From positions 7,440,001-7,504,000 of the forward strand of contig JAPNXP010000002.1 in the NCBI GenBank assembly GCA_028753945.1: a stretch of 64,000 nucleotides of DNA, read 5' to 3'. This DNA is from Hexactinellida sp. DTS-2022. Lineage: Eukaryota; Porifera; Hexactinellida. How positions within the stretch are numbered: position 1 is the first letter of the stretch; each line of letters begins with the position of its first letter. The translations under genes were made by a program, and so were the position numbers. Under the pieces are notes generated by a model. The model ran no database searches and had not been told where the DNA came from. It was given only the letters and a program-made list of their open reading frames with translations. Below, in pieces: positions 47,317 to 58,885 of this stretch.

Positions 47317-47529
47317 CTTGAAGCTTAGCTCTTACTTCCTAGAAATATCAATTATCCATTTCAAGTTTGAAGGCAAAGTTTTATATGGTATAAAACAATT
47401 TTCCACAAGATGGCAACCCCTCTTTACCATTTTTCCAGGAATATTTGGATTCACCAGTTGCCGGACTAAATGCCCGACTTTTTTGAGAAAGATACAATAG
47501 ATTAAGACTCAAAAAAATTTATACACAAT

Positions 47530-48094
47530 CAGGGGCGTAGATCCCGGGGGGGATGGGGGGGATATATCCCCCCCACTCATTAGCTTGGGGGGGATGCTCT
47601 ATGTAATCATCCCCCCCTACATTTAGGGTTGGATATATTTACATATATGATTTTTGGCTCACAATACTTTTGAGTTTCAGCAGATTATGCTCTTGTTATA
47701 TTGAAATTACAGTGGTCTCGAGTATGTCATGAAAGAAATGATTCTGAGATGTCATTTCCTAATTCTACTCATTGAAATAAATACTAGAATCCCGATTAAT
47801 GTATACTTGTAAATATTCTTTCTCATGCTTATAATTAATTCTCACTCGTAAAGGCTCTTCGAATAATTATCACTTTGATAGTTGTTTTGTATTTACTAAG
47901 TAATGATTTTCTTTGAGAAAACATTTCAATGTGTGTCTCAGTATAGTGAATCGAAACGATGTATATATAAATGATGTTGAATACTGTTAACTTACATCAC
48001 ACAACTAGTTCTCAATAAAGTTGTGTCATATGTCGCAAAGTGCTAGTTTTTAATTCTCCATCCCCCCCAGAAAATTTACGGATCTACGCCCCTG
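47530..48094. mobile_element. hAT MITE (565 bp)
   Basis: Inverted ends CAGGGGCGTAGATCC on both sides, with a perfect 8-bp duplication TACACAAT (47,522-47,529 and 48,095-48,102). G/C runs lie just inside each end and the middle is AT-rich. It shares the CAGGGGCG tip with the MITE in the satellite. Confidence 0.9.
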
Positions 48095-48102
48095 TACACA
48101 AT

Positions 48103-49424
48103 GAATGATACTTACTTTGAAACCAGGTTTTCTTTTCGTAGAAATCAGCAATAATTCATGGAGATAATGCGCTAACAATGAAATTTCGATGATAATATAT
48201 ACTCTTTCGGACTTCGGAGCCTTCATAATTAATTATTGCCACATAAAAGTTATTAATCGCTAAGGGGGAGTATACGGGGTGGTAATAATAGACCATTAGA
48301 AGTTAAGTATTGCTTTATAACATTCTAGAACAAGTATGAATCAGTTTACTAATGCATATAAACTATGTCATATAGGATAGACTGTCTTATTCTAAAATAG
48401 AAAGAATCTATATTTAGCCACTAAAATTTGTTCTAGAAGTCTATTACTGACTTATAAGTTATGCTCCCCCAGCCCTCAGTGATACTTCACTAATGGAAAT
48501 AAATGCTCATTTAAATAATCCTTTCATTAATCAAAAATTCCTGTCTTTGGACACCGTTAATGTATTTCAATATTGAATATAATTTTTTAACTTACGAGGC
48601 ATTCGGTCTCGTCGCTTCGCGACGGATCACTCCCCCACAAAAGTCGCTTCGCGACAGTTGTTTGTTCGTGTTAGGCACTACGCGATTCATTTAAAGGCCG
48701 CTTCGCGACCTTTCCCTCCCCTAAAGCTATAATATTAGTAATGAGTTCACCTGTGGCTAGTAAATTAAACACTATGACTTAAGCGGAGTTGACTGTAGTA
48801 TTGATTTACTCCCTTTAACATTTATAGCAGTATCCAATGAATGATCAAGTCCCTCGGAAAATCAATGATGTTCCATAGCTCCCAAGTGACCCGCATTTGA
48901 GTATCGAAACCCGTTGACCCGTGAAGGTCCTCGAAAAACCAGAAAAGGAAAAATATTTTTCTGGAGCAAAATCAGATCAGTACCTTAAGTAAGCACGCTT
49001 AAAATACCTAAATAGTTCCCTTTTTGTTCATTTTAGTTACTCTTATTCATTAAATTGGTAGTAAAACTTGTCTTTTGCGATAGAAATTACAATAAATATG
49101 TCAAAATGGCTTTACCAATCTAATTTTAATTAAGTACTATATAAGAGTCCTAACTAATCTCCAAAACGAGTCAGTGAGGGGGTGAGAGGTGCGGGGGACC
49201 CGCATTGGACCATCTCAAAGTTGGGAGGTATGTTTCGAGCCCCCCCTCAGTTTTGGACTTTTTTAAAAGTTCGGCGCCCCTGCTTGTATCCCTGGTGATG
49301 CTAATTTAAAACGGTTTACCACTACAGAGACACTACAGAGATCCCGAGAGAACCCCCGAGAGAACTCCCGCGAGGACCCCCGCGAGAATACCCTCTCTGA
49401 ACCGCCGCGCGGACCCCCGAAACA
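48103..49424. other. Intergenic with GC-hairpin cluster
   Basis: Mostly AT-rich. At 48,606-48,715 three GTCGCTTCGCGAC-type palindromes occur in 110 bp, related to the hairpin block of the 23-26 kb repeat. At 49,180-49,420 a GC-rich block with CCCGAGAGAAC/CCCGCGAG repeats and a GGCGCCCCTG end looks like a hAT MITE remnant. No gene. Confidence 0.45.
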
Positions 49425-49623
49425 TACGTACGAGTTCAACATAGAAATCTGAAGATATGTACAAGTATAATTTAAGACAATGAATTGAACAGGTTGAATT
49501 CCTAGAAAACCTTCCAAACTACTGTTAATGATTTGTTAACTTTTAAGCCTGAAGCTCCATCCCCCACCTGGGGATCCTCAATTTCCCACTAGTGGGTAAT
49601 TCCCCACCGGTTAAGTACCACTG
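49425..49623. mobile_element. Right-end fragment of the 344-1575 hAT element
   Basis: About 200 bp matching 1,397-1,575, including ACGTACGAGTTCA, TTGAACAGGTTGAATTCC, CCTGAAGCTCCAT and the terminus CCGGTTAAGTACCACTG. The left part is absent or replaced. The family therefore has at least two copies in this window. Confidence 0.8.
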
Positions 49624-49773
49624 CTCTAAACTATTGATTTACTCCGGTTATAACGAACACCGAGCACCTCGTTATCACGAGAGTTGACTGTATTTTTAAA
49701 GTTTCGATCTACTTACTTCAATCGTCTTGAACGCAATGAAATTCACAGAATGGTAAATGGAGATCGATTAGAG

Positions 49774-49897
49774 CAAGGGTGCTCAAACGGCGGCCCGCGG
49801 ATAATACTAAAGCCAGAGGCGATCTATGATTTGTGGCCCGTAAGGCGGAGCCTAATTTTTAAAGTGGCCCGTAGATTTAAAAGTTTGAGCACCCAAG
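49774..49897. mobile_element. 124-bp hAT MITE
   Basis: Ends CAAGGGTGCTCAAAC (left) and CTTGGGTGCTCAAAC (right, inward), with a perfect 8-bp duplication GATTAGAG (49,766-49,773 and 49,898-49,905). Internal CGGCCCGCGG and GTGGCCCGTA blocks are typical of this kind of hAT end. A 78-codon frame across it is accidental. Confidence 0.85.
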
Positions 49898-49905
49898 GAT
49901 TAGAG

Positions 49906-51559
49906 GCTGTATACTGTTAAGAGAGTCACAAGGAATTAAAGGGGCGTCTGCGACGAGACAATGATTTGTCATCTCAGTATTGCAATTTAAGCGGCGATAG
50001 AGTATATACTTATGCGCCATCAATTTTAACCCAGATTTATACCTTTACCAATTGAAAAATATATCTAAATATCATCAATCACCTTGGATTCTTTTTTTAT
50101 CTTGAAATGAAGATGCATAATTTCAAACAATGATAGTATAAAGAAATTAATACCAGTTTAGAGAATTCTTGTATGATGATGACATAATTCAACAACAGTG
50201 ATATTCGGGTATTTTAATAAGAAGCCGGATTGTGCATTAACAGAATTATGATACCTAGCATCCGTTGCCTGAATGAGAGTATTGAAGAAATAAGAGTGAA
50301 GAAGCGTTGACATTGTATCGCATGTTCTTCAGTGCAGAACATTGTTGACCAGCTTCAGAAGCGGATGCTCACTTTGGGAGTCTACAAGGTTAGAGTAATA
50401 ACATTATAATGTTATAATCAATGAAGTTTTTTTGGACGGCTCGGGGGGCGCGCCTCGCCACATATTTCGATATGGGGCGCGCTTATATCCCAGGGGGGGC
50501 GCTCCTTCCTATTAGTTATAAAAGTATGTAACATCAAGGTAAAATGCAGAAAATGTAGATTGGCCACCCAGCTAGAATGATAAAGAAATAAATGGGTTAT
50601 AATCTAGTGAAACTTGAAGCCAAGCAGTTGTGAGTCAGGGGGGAATTTTGGTAGGATTAAAAAAAATTCAACTGTATTCAAGTACCAACAATTATTGAAT
50701 TAATTAAGAGTGAAAAGATACATAGATCATGTGTTATTATAGAAAAAGGCATACATGCAAACGAAGCGAACCTAACGTTCGCTTCTAGATGTTAATCCTT
50801 AACGACGTAACATCTCACATATAAACAAAATTACTGTAACCTAGCATACGTGTCTAATTAAGCATATGTAACAATGTAATCAGGATAAATACTTTAATTG
50901 GTATACATCACAAATAATCAGCCCCAAGGATGAATCCGAGTAATAGTGGTGTAACTTTCATCCTTGAAAGCAGCTAAGTAATCAGGTACAAGAGGAGGCA
51001 TTGTCAAGGTTTTGTCTTTTTCCAAGTGGACAATTTTGGCAGCAAGAATTCAAAAAATAATTATTTGGCCAAAATTTGATTTGGGGACCCGGTATGCAAA
51101 ATGATTTGCCATGGAAATACTTTCGCCAAAATATTTTCCCTTACCCCAAAACCCCTCTCTAGCGAACCTAAATCCAAACCTTCACTACCATTATAGATAA
51201 GTGCCGGATCCGTATCACTTGTCCCATGATAGACAAATATCCCATTTGGATCTTGGTTCAGAGCAATTAATCGTACTTTTGCTTGAGTATACGTATTTTA
51301 GCCATTGATAATGATTTTCGATATGCTCCAATTTTAACACATTGTAGTGATTTTATTTAAAAGTCTAGAAACTTCATCCCATTTCTGAGATGCAGGAGAA
51401 ATTTCTTCCAGTTCTGTATTATTCTCTTCAACTTCCCTACTCCAATCAATGGGTATATCAATTTTACTTCCGGGAACGTCCTATAATTGTAAGTATAAGC
51501 CCATCAAACAACCTAATTTATCGAGCACTGATGTCAATGCAAAATAATTAACAAATGCT
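49906..51559. other. Intergenic, nothing recognised
   Basis: AT-rich DNA. At 50,430-50,515 a G-rich block (GGGGGGCGCGCCTC, GGGGCGCGCTTATA) looks like another MITE interior without definable ends. No supported gene. Confidence 0.4.
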
Positions 51560-51907
51560 CTAAAATACAAGACGAATTAAAAATGGATACATTAGGAATA
51601 CTTTGGCTAATATTTTGTGTGATAGTAATATGATAATAAGATTAGAATAAAATATATCCCGACGAAGGTAAATTGTGACGGAAATGGATGGTAAACAAGA
51701 TATTTCTTCATAAGGCGAAAAATGTGAATTCGCATGGCCAAAGCAGAGAGCGCAAATTAAAAATTCGTGAATGTTATCAAGCCAAAATTGTGGTTTCATA
51801 TACATTTTTGAATTATGCCCTAGGCAAATTTTTGAAAGTGTTAAGATGTGTCGTAAACTCTTCGTGAATCCAGGTCTACATCTTGAACCCATAGGACACC
51901 TGACCTG
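51560..51907 (-). CDS. Possible exon, product unknown
   Basis: A minus-strand frame of about 115 codons starts after a TTATCAG-like acceptor near 51,908. Its first part is VRCPMGSRCRPGFTKSLRHI, followed by a Cys/His-containing stretch (CALCFGHANSH). The last about 30 residues become hydrophobic and low-quality, so any exon would end earlier. No domain is recognised. Confidence 0.2.
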   Translation of the reverse strand, partial: QVRCPMGSRCRPGFTKSLRHILTLSKICLGHNSKMYMKPQFWLDNIHEFLICALCFGHANSHFSPYEEISCLPSISVTIYLRRDIFYSNLIIILLSHKILAKVFLMYPFLIRLVF

Positions 51908-53179
51908 ATAATACAGCATTAATCATCTATGCTCTGGCATACAGTTATGTCCAAAAGTAGTAATGAATATCCATTAAAAAATTAACCGTAGACTGCGTAA
52001 TCGCCACACAGTGTGGCAGTGCCAAAAAACGTAGTAAATAAACTTCAAATTTCAAAAGATTTCCGATTTAAACATTTTTTTATATTCTCTATCGATTTCG
52101 ATCATATAAAAGTTTTTTTTGAAATTTCAAGATGATGACATAGCATAAAAGTGTCATCTGCCACTTGAATGCCAACTCAATTAGAAATAATAAAATATAA
52201 ACTTTGGCTGTGCAAAACATGTTAGTTATGGAATTCAATGTATGGACCCTTTTTTGAATCTTTTACTCGTATATTTATAGAGTTGTGGGACATAACGGAA
52301 TTTTCTAACATTTTTTCGTCATCCATGGTTCAAAAAACAAAATTTAGTCGTTTTAAAATATTGATGTAGATTTAGTAGTATGCGTCAGAATCGTTTGAAA
52401 TATTTTGTCCAAAATGGATATTATGGCTCCACATGATGTAGTTTTCAAGGTAAGACTAACTTCCTTTATTCTCAGGCTATTTATATTCAAAGAAAAATTG
52501 TTTGTCACCATTTTTTGGACAAAATATTGAACAAAATTTAGCAAAAAAATTTGAAAGTTGACAAAATATGAATGTTTTGATGACTTTTGAATATAAAAGG
52601 TCATTCTTTTGATTCAAAAGAATTGTAGTGAATTAGAAATTCATTAAAAAGCTTTCGGCAGTATTCAGTTAATATAAACAAATTTTGCTTTCAGAATAGC
52701 GATTTCTACGACCTTTGTATCAGTATAAACTGGCAAGAATTGACAATGTAAATGTTCTTAGATAGCTCATCACTGTTAAAAATAAATGCAGATTAATGTA
52801 CTGTATAAGAATACGGCAAAAACGGGAATGCAGAGGGCACAAATCACCTCACCCCTAGACCTGGAGAAACAGGTGAGATAAACAGGGCATAACTATTTTA
52901 TTATTAACTACAACTTTTATTGTACATGTAAACATAATATATTTATCTAATGTTTCTTGTGCTGTCGATAAGGCCACTTTTCGTTTAAATAATTTGGATG
53001 AGTATTTCAAAATTGGGGACTCGTTTTGCGTCGTGTAGAATGAACCCACTCATTTGAATAGTAAACAAATGGAATTAATTGATCAAATAAATGTATCTGA
53101 GTTGTTGTAATGCGAGGAAATACCATTTAAACACAATTAGTTTACCAAATATTAAAAATTATAATCAAATTAAATTTAC

Positions 53180-53343
53180 CTGTGAGCGAGCAGCATATTC
53201 GGAAGAGACAGCATGACATCCAACAAATTTGTACACTTCCCTCTCTACAATGCCAATATATTCCTGAATGAAACCTGTCATTGTTACAAAATCATGGAAA
53301 GCTTTTATAGAAACGCTATATGCTATCTGTAAACCTTCTATTT
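53180..53343 (-). CDS. Possible exon cut by a hAT insertion (downstream half)
   Basis: On the minus strand the frame reads EGLQIAYSVSIKAFHDFVTM onward through YIGIVEREVYKFVGCHAVSS. It ends at a good donor (CACAG|GTAAAT) at 53,180. Its upstream edge is exactly the end of the hAT element at 53,344. The peptide looks protein-like but is unrecognised. Joining it across the duplicated 8 bp to the frame at 54,147-54,298 puts the two out of phase, so they may not be one exon. Confidence 0.3.
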
Positions 53344-54138
53344 CAGTTGTTCTCAAACTTTTCACAGCGCGTACCACTTCATCAAATATTAGGGTCTCCG
53401 CGAACCACCATAATAACCGATATTTAAATCAGGCACGTAGCTACGGGGGGCTAGTGGGGGCGACCGCCCCCCCAAAGTACTTCTCGCCGCCCCCTCCCAA
53501 GAGAATTAGGAAGTGTTCGTTATAGTAAATAGAGTGATTCGTCCCCCACTTGCCCCCCCCGACTCCCTGCACTTTCCCCCCCAACATAAAACTTGCCCCC
53601 CTGAATTACATACTCTAGCTACGTGCCTGATTAAATACACCCCTGAAAACGACGTACATCATCTCGTACTAAAGTACATTTCTATTGTATTTAATAACTA
53701 TTCAATTTTGATGTATTTTTAAAGTATAATGATCTACCCCCTCTCAAGGGCATAGCTAGGAGAAAGTCTCTTCGCGGTCAAATGTGCAAGCAGCGAGCGT
53801 AGCGAGCGACCTAAGGGGGTTTGGGGAGTATACCCCCAGGATTTCTTTGCAGAGTTAATGTAACTACTGATCGACCAGCAGGAAGCATAATTTGCTAACA
53901 AAAACAAAATACAATTGATTTAGAATGTGTAATCTAGCAACATTAGAGAATTGAAGGTATTGACGGTGTTGAATAATATCAACAATAAACTGCCAACAAT
54001 TCAAAGGCTTAATTAGGGTAGGAGCAAGTGTCCCCCCCCTTCCCCTGACTCCTCCTCCCTCCGCCTATAGCTACGCGTACCACTAGAAGGAGCTCGCGTA
54101 CCACCAGTGGTATGCGTACCACAGTTTGAGAACCACTG
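53344..54138. mobile_element. hAT element (795 bp) with nested MITE
   Basis: Ends CAGTTGTTCTCAAACTTTT (left) and CAGTGGTTCTCAAACTGTG (right, inward), flanked by a perfect 8-bp duplication TTCTATTT (53,336-53,343 and 54,139-54,146). GCGTACCAC occurs near both ends. It contains a MITE at 53,430-53,629 and possibly another between 53,745 and 54,076 (GGGCATAGCTAGGAG and GCGTAGCTATAGGCG ends). No transposase. Confidence 0.85.
53430..53629. mobile_element. 200-bp hAT-like MITE nested in the 53,344 element
   Basis: Inverted ends CAGGCACGTAGCTACG and CAGGCACGTAGCTAGAG. The flanks ATTTAAAT and ATTAAATA are only roughly duplicated, suggesting a slipped or mutated target site. C- and G-runs fill the interior. 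Confidence 0.7.
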
Positions 54139-54146
54139 TTCTATTT

Positions 54147-54298
54147 GAATTCATTAGGTTAAACCCAAGTTCTGTTATTGTCACGCGACAAACAATTGCT
54201 TCCATAAAAACTTCAAACGTTCTTTGTACAACATCTTTATCCCCAGCGAGGTGAATTAGTTTGCTAACTCTAAATTTATTGCTCATACGTACATCCAT
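54147..54298 (-). CDS. Possible exon cut by a hAT insertion (upstream half)
   Basis: The frame begins MDVRMSNKFRVSKLIHLAGD, continues through TFEVFMEAIVCRVTITELGF, and ends LMNSNR at the hAT element. No splice acceptor precedes the ATG clearly; an in-frame TAA sits directly before it. The product is unrecognised. Confidence 0.25.
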
Positions 54299-54422
54299 TT
54301 ACTTTCATAAACCACATCAACAAGTGGGTTATTTTGTTAACAGTATCTAAGGTAAGAACCTATGAGATCGGAAGAGAAGTAAGGGAAATTAACACAAATA
54401 TGATCCCTTTGAAGGTCAATAA

Positions 54423-54457
54423 CCATTTGGAGAATGTCTTGACATTCTCCAAAATGG
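54423..54457. repeat. Perfect hairpin, TTTGGAGAATGTC arms
   Basis: 13-bp arms are exact complements around a TT loop, with flanking CCAT/ATGG extending the symmetry. It is not followed by a U-run in a gene context, so I do not call it a terminator. Confidence 0.6.
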
Positions 54458-55070
54458 TACATCTTCTCTGATGCATAATGACGTTTCTTACTACAGAAAA
54501 TTCTGTGCGTCAAATGAATTCCATAGAATGAAAGGAAATATCGAAAGTTTCAAGGTCATTGATCTAGAAATAGAATGGAAGAATTCAGGAAAAATTAATA
54601 TATTAGAAGTGCCTTATTTATACTGTAATCTGTAATCAATAAATTGTACAATGGATGCCAATTATTTCTAACTTCATATAAAATGTAGTAGCCAGGGATT
54701 AATTTTCCACATAAAGCACTAATTAAGGAGAGAATTCAGAAAAATCTACGCTGCAAAAGTATAAATTAGCATTTTGTATATACCAGGATCGTATATAAAA
54801 AGAGCGTAGTCATACCCAGTGGCAGATGAGAACCCTAAGTGAATGGATAAAGAATGATAGGAGGTGTATTGGAAACTTTTGGAATGACTATTGGAATGTA
54901 AAGGAGAAATTTAACTCCCATGTGTCACAAACGTACACTTATTCAAATGCTGGCCTACTATGTTATATGTTATATAATAAACTAGACAAGAATTAGTTCA
55001 ATACCTCTTCATATTGAACTGGTAAAAGCATCTTTCTATAACTGGTAGGTGGAGTTGACAGCTTTATTAA

Positions 55071-55641
55071 TTACAAACACCATAAACTTTCTGTATGATC
55101 CTCGAAAACAAAACCGATCTCATTTTTCAACGTATAAGCATGACAGATCTTATCCATCATCTCGTAATTCATCTTTAGTTTTGTATACACGCTTTTGACA
55201 AATTTAAGAGTTCGTTCGCTGGTCTATATTCGAAATCAAAAGTAAAGAATCAATAAACCAAATGAGAAAGAATAATATACACTTAAACCTTGCTTACTCG
55301 GACACCATTGTAAGGTGGGTCCATGATTCAGAAACTTGTTATTAAACTCAATTGTTGGTTAAATGAATACTACATAATTAGCCTGGATTAACATTAAAAG
55401 GGTGCCCGGTTGAGAAAGGTCCTGATATCGGTAGTTCAGTGTACCAGTAAGAATTTTCCATTACTAGCAAACTCATTACATGAAAGAAAAGTTTTCCCTG
55501 CAACGAATTCTGAATAATTCCATCAGAAAAAACATAAGAATCCAATGTAGCAATCGATTTTTTGTAATATAAACTAACTTTGGAAATAACTTGATCCTCC
55601 ATTTTATAGATAAGGGAGGATTCAGCTATAACAATTTTCAT
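55071..55641 (-). CDS. Candidate two-exon host gene, about 104 aa, product unknown
   Basis: Proposed exon 1 runs 55,641-55,480 (54 codons from ATG; MKIVIAESSLIYKMEDQVIS ... LQGKLFFH). Exon 2 runs 55,223-55,071 (50 codons plus TAA; TSERTLKFVKSVYTKLKMNY ... ESLWCL). The acceptor is strong: TTCTTTACTTTTGATTTCG then AATATAG. The donor, CAT|GTAATG, is weak but keeps phase 0. An AATAAA lies 5 bp past the stop. Exon 1 could instead be an internal exon of a longer gene, since its ATG has no obvious promoter. The peptide is charged and apparently soluble, with no signal peptide or membrane span. I recognise no family. Confidence 0.4.
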
Positions 55642-55937
55642 CCGAGATTAATCACAAAAGTAGAATATTCAACCATATTGATGTAACAATGTGCAAGCTC
55701 TATTGAAATTTTTTCTCCGCGAATAAGAAAAGATTTGAGTCATCTTATATAAGTTTTCCCTATTAAGAAATATACAATTACTCGTGAACAATTTTAATAA
55801 ATCTAGTTCAACTATTCAGATATCAACCCACATTTTACAATGAAGTCCTCCCTGAATATTATATAAAATAAGTCAAGGCTATGATGTGAGGAAATAAAAT
55901 ATCTAATAGCTTAGAAATCCAAAATAGCAATAATATT

Positions 55938-56010
55938 CATAGCCTACTCTATATAAGGCCTACCATCAAATGTACCATGGATGAAGTAGTGTACGATGAG
56001 ATTAATTTTA
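55938..56010 (+). mobile_element. P-element left-end fragment
   Basis: CATAGCCTACTCTATATAAG, then GGCCTACCATC and GTACCATGGATG, matches the first ~50 bp of the 44,552 P-element terminus in order and spacing. No matching right end was found, so it is either truncated or the start of a diverged MITE. Confidence 0.5.
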
Positions 56011-57101
56011 GAAATTAATCTGTTATAATATATTCCTTCAATAAATTAATAGATTTTCTCCATTGAGTCTTCATTGCTTACTTAACAACAGTGATAAGAA
56101 TTCACATATGGGAAACCATGTGTGCTGATAATTTTTCACGAGTATAACTTGAATTTATCTCTTTTCCTCTCTGAGTTACAAATTAGTTAAGAATCCGTAC
56201 ACTGAAGACCGCCGAAGGCCTATAACTTTTGCAATTTCCACTTTACCTCAAAAGCTTTGTTGAGTTGTGCAAAGATTTTGTCAGACTATCATATGTGTGA
56301 ATATTGAAACATTGTAAATACAATAAATAGTTATTTTAACGTGGGCAACACCTTTGGAGTTGTAAAACGGAGTTTTAATATTAAATTCCGCTCCAGTAAA
56401 ACGGTCATAACTCTGGAAATAATAGTCGAATAGATGAAAACCAAAGTCCTATCGAAATAAAACATCCTTCCGCAGTGTGTGTAAAAATATTGAAATTTTT
56501 TGAAAATTTTGAATTTGATTCATTTCAAAGGCGGAATTTGGGCTGAAATAGTGTTAATAGAGTAGATATCACTTAACCAAAAATATTATAAGCCAAACTG
56601 TAATTTCTGTCTTGTAAATCCTGTGAAATTAGACCTAAGTAAGCGGAGAACCCAATTAACCCGTGGCTCTGTTAGCGGAGTATACTGTACTAATCACTTA
56701 ATTAAAGTAAGTAGAGCATACATAGTGGGTGAAACTGTGTTTCTGATAAGCCTATTGGTCTAGCACCTTTGGAGGTCTACTAGAGTAGTGGATTACGAAA
56801 TTCTATCGCATAATAGCATCATAATGTAGAATAATCAATGGATAAATTGTCCCAAATACGCGGAGAAATTGTCCTAATTATGCTGAGATTTTCTCCCAAT
56901 TAAAGAGGTGTAGTAGGAGCCATGAAACTGGGTTGGTTCTTTCAGGTTAAGCGAACGTTAGTTTAGTTAATAAACTGATGATTCCAGAACGAGATTAAAC
57001 ACATTATTGAGGAAATATTTGCAAAAATTTGCCAAAAACTTATTTTCCAAAAAATTCAACCGTAATTTTCTCAAAACGTAGAAATTCTGATCTCTGAGGA
57101 T
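56011..57101. other. Intergenic, nothing firm
   Basis: AT-rich. At about 56,640-56,685, TAAGCGGAGAACCCAATTAA and AGCGGAGTATACTGTA resemble pogo/Tigger-type ends, but a left partner was not found. No gene. Confidence 0.35.
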
Positions 57102-57105
57102 TTAA

Positions 57106-57826
57106 GGTTAGATTACCCCACGTGAATGAAGGTACTTGTATTAATCTGTAATTGTGAGAAATATATACCCATACGATACAAAGCAATAAACCAAAAAGAA
57201 AATGTCCCCAATCTATTATACTTTTGATTTTTTGTCGGTTTCAAAATTTGGCAAATACAAATCTCCCATAGGGCGATTTCCAAAAGTGGTGGTCGATATT
57301 ATCCGGTAATTTGGCAATGCGGCCATCAATGTTTGTTATCAGAATGAATATTTAAAGATTATAAGCGTACGGAGTTGGTAGACGGTTTACATTTTTGAAT
57401 TATGACATTGGAAATTTTTTTTCAAACATTTTATCAAATCTCACATAAAAAGATGACCTTTTTATTCATTTTTTGGTTTCAAAAGGTCGCAATATTTTTT
57501 ATTTATTTCTCATCAAATTTCAATACCGCCCACCAACCGCCCATAACGATGATCTATCTGTTAGAACACACAGTACAGGTCTATAGCAAATAATGATCTT
57601 GAATTTCACACACATATCAGGTGGAGTATGAAGAAATCCCACTATGGGACTTTTGTATTAGCATAAAACTGCACGCCCAATAAAATCGAGGTTATAGAAG
57701 ATAATTTGTTTTCGTTTTCAGTTTGAATCTAGCTATATTGTCTTCCATCATATATCTGAAATTCAAACTCCCACCTTCAAAACTAAATTCATGTGTTTTT
57801 TTGGGTGAATCTGCCGTAATTTAATT
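57106..57826. mobile_element. piggyBac-type MITE, copy 2
   Basis: 721 bp, flanked by TTAA (57,102-57,105 and 57,827-57,830). It is about 90% identical to 35,801-36,518 by eye over its whole length. Ends are GGTTAGATTACCCCACGTGA and AATTAAATTACGGCAGATTC. A 63-codon frame inside is not conserved in copy 1. Confidence 0.9.
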
Positions 57827-57830
57827 TTAA

Positions 57831-58259
57831 GAAATCTATCAAGTTTGTGAATACTACAAAAAATTACAATAAATTCAGGTAAAATCAATTAATTTCTGAA
57901 AAGAATTTCTCGAATTAATATTATAGTATACATTAATGCAATCCCCCAAACTTATTTTTTATCTCTTAATACTCAGTTTGCACTTCAATATTACTTTTCC
58001 ACAGAATATTATATATTTTCTCGATTCAGTGTGATATGGATCTTTTCCTATTTATAACTTCTTTCTCATACGAGTGATTACTTTTCTAATTCAACTGTTT
58101 GTACTTTCAATGTTTCATTTGATCTACTATATTTGTCTCTTATTGAAACTATTTCTTGTGAAATGAGATCCTGAGAACATTCCATGGTTACAAGCTATTT
58201 GAAATAAATATCCCACAATTTTCTTGTTTTTTCTTAGCATAACCAATTATTATTAGTAA
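57831..58259. other. AT-rich spacer
   Basis: T-rich sequence before the palindrome minisatellite; no gene or repeat boundary seen. Confidence 0.4.
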
Positions 58260-58885
58260 TGATATGAAGAGAGCTCGCTGTAAATTATTCATATATTATT
58301 TATCCAGAAATGTCTCTATATATTATTCTAAATATTGCCAATTATCAGATATTTCACTCTTTATTATTATATAATGTATTATTTAGATAGCTCTCTTCTT
58401 ATCATTATTTCTATAATTATCAAGAGAGCTCTGTTCTTTTTATAAATATTATATAATTTATCAAGAGAGCTCTCTTCTTCTCAGATTTATTTTATAATTT
58501 ATCAAGAGAGCTCTCTTCATATTATTATTATATAATTTATCTAGAGAGCTCTCTTCATATTATAAATATTACATGAATTATCAGAGAGCTCTCTTCTTAT
58601 TATAATTATTATATAATTTATCTAGAGACCTCTCTTCTTTCTTATTATAATTATTATATAATTTATCAAGAGAGCTCTCTTCTTATTATAAATATAATTT
58701 TTCAAGAGAGCGCTCTTCTTATTATATTTATTGTATAATTTATCTAGAGAGCTCTCTTCTTATTATAATTATTATCTAATTTATCAAGATAGCTCTCTTC
58801 TTATTATAATTATTATTGAATTATCAAGAGAGGTCTCTTCTTATTATAATTATTTTATAATTTATCAAGAGAACACTCTGTTTAT
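58260..58885. repeat. Minisatellite on the palindrome AAGAGAGCTCTCTT
   Basis: About 12 units of 40-60 bp. Each has a central GAGAGCTCTC palindrome (SacI site) within ATTTATCAAGAGAGCTCTCT, joined by TTATTATAATTATTATATAA linkers of variable length. Outlying copies occur at 58,268, 58,390 and 59,219. Palindrome cores are better conserved than linkers. The 101-codon frame across it reflects low-complexity sequence. Confidence 0.9.

Noticed and set aside
49684-49920. 78-codon frame
   Set aside because: Runs across a 124-bp hAT MITE with a clear 8-bp duplication.
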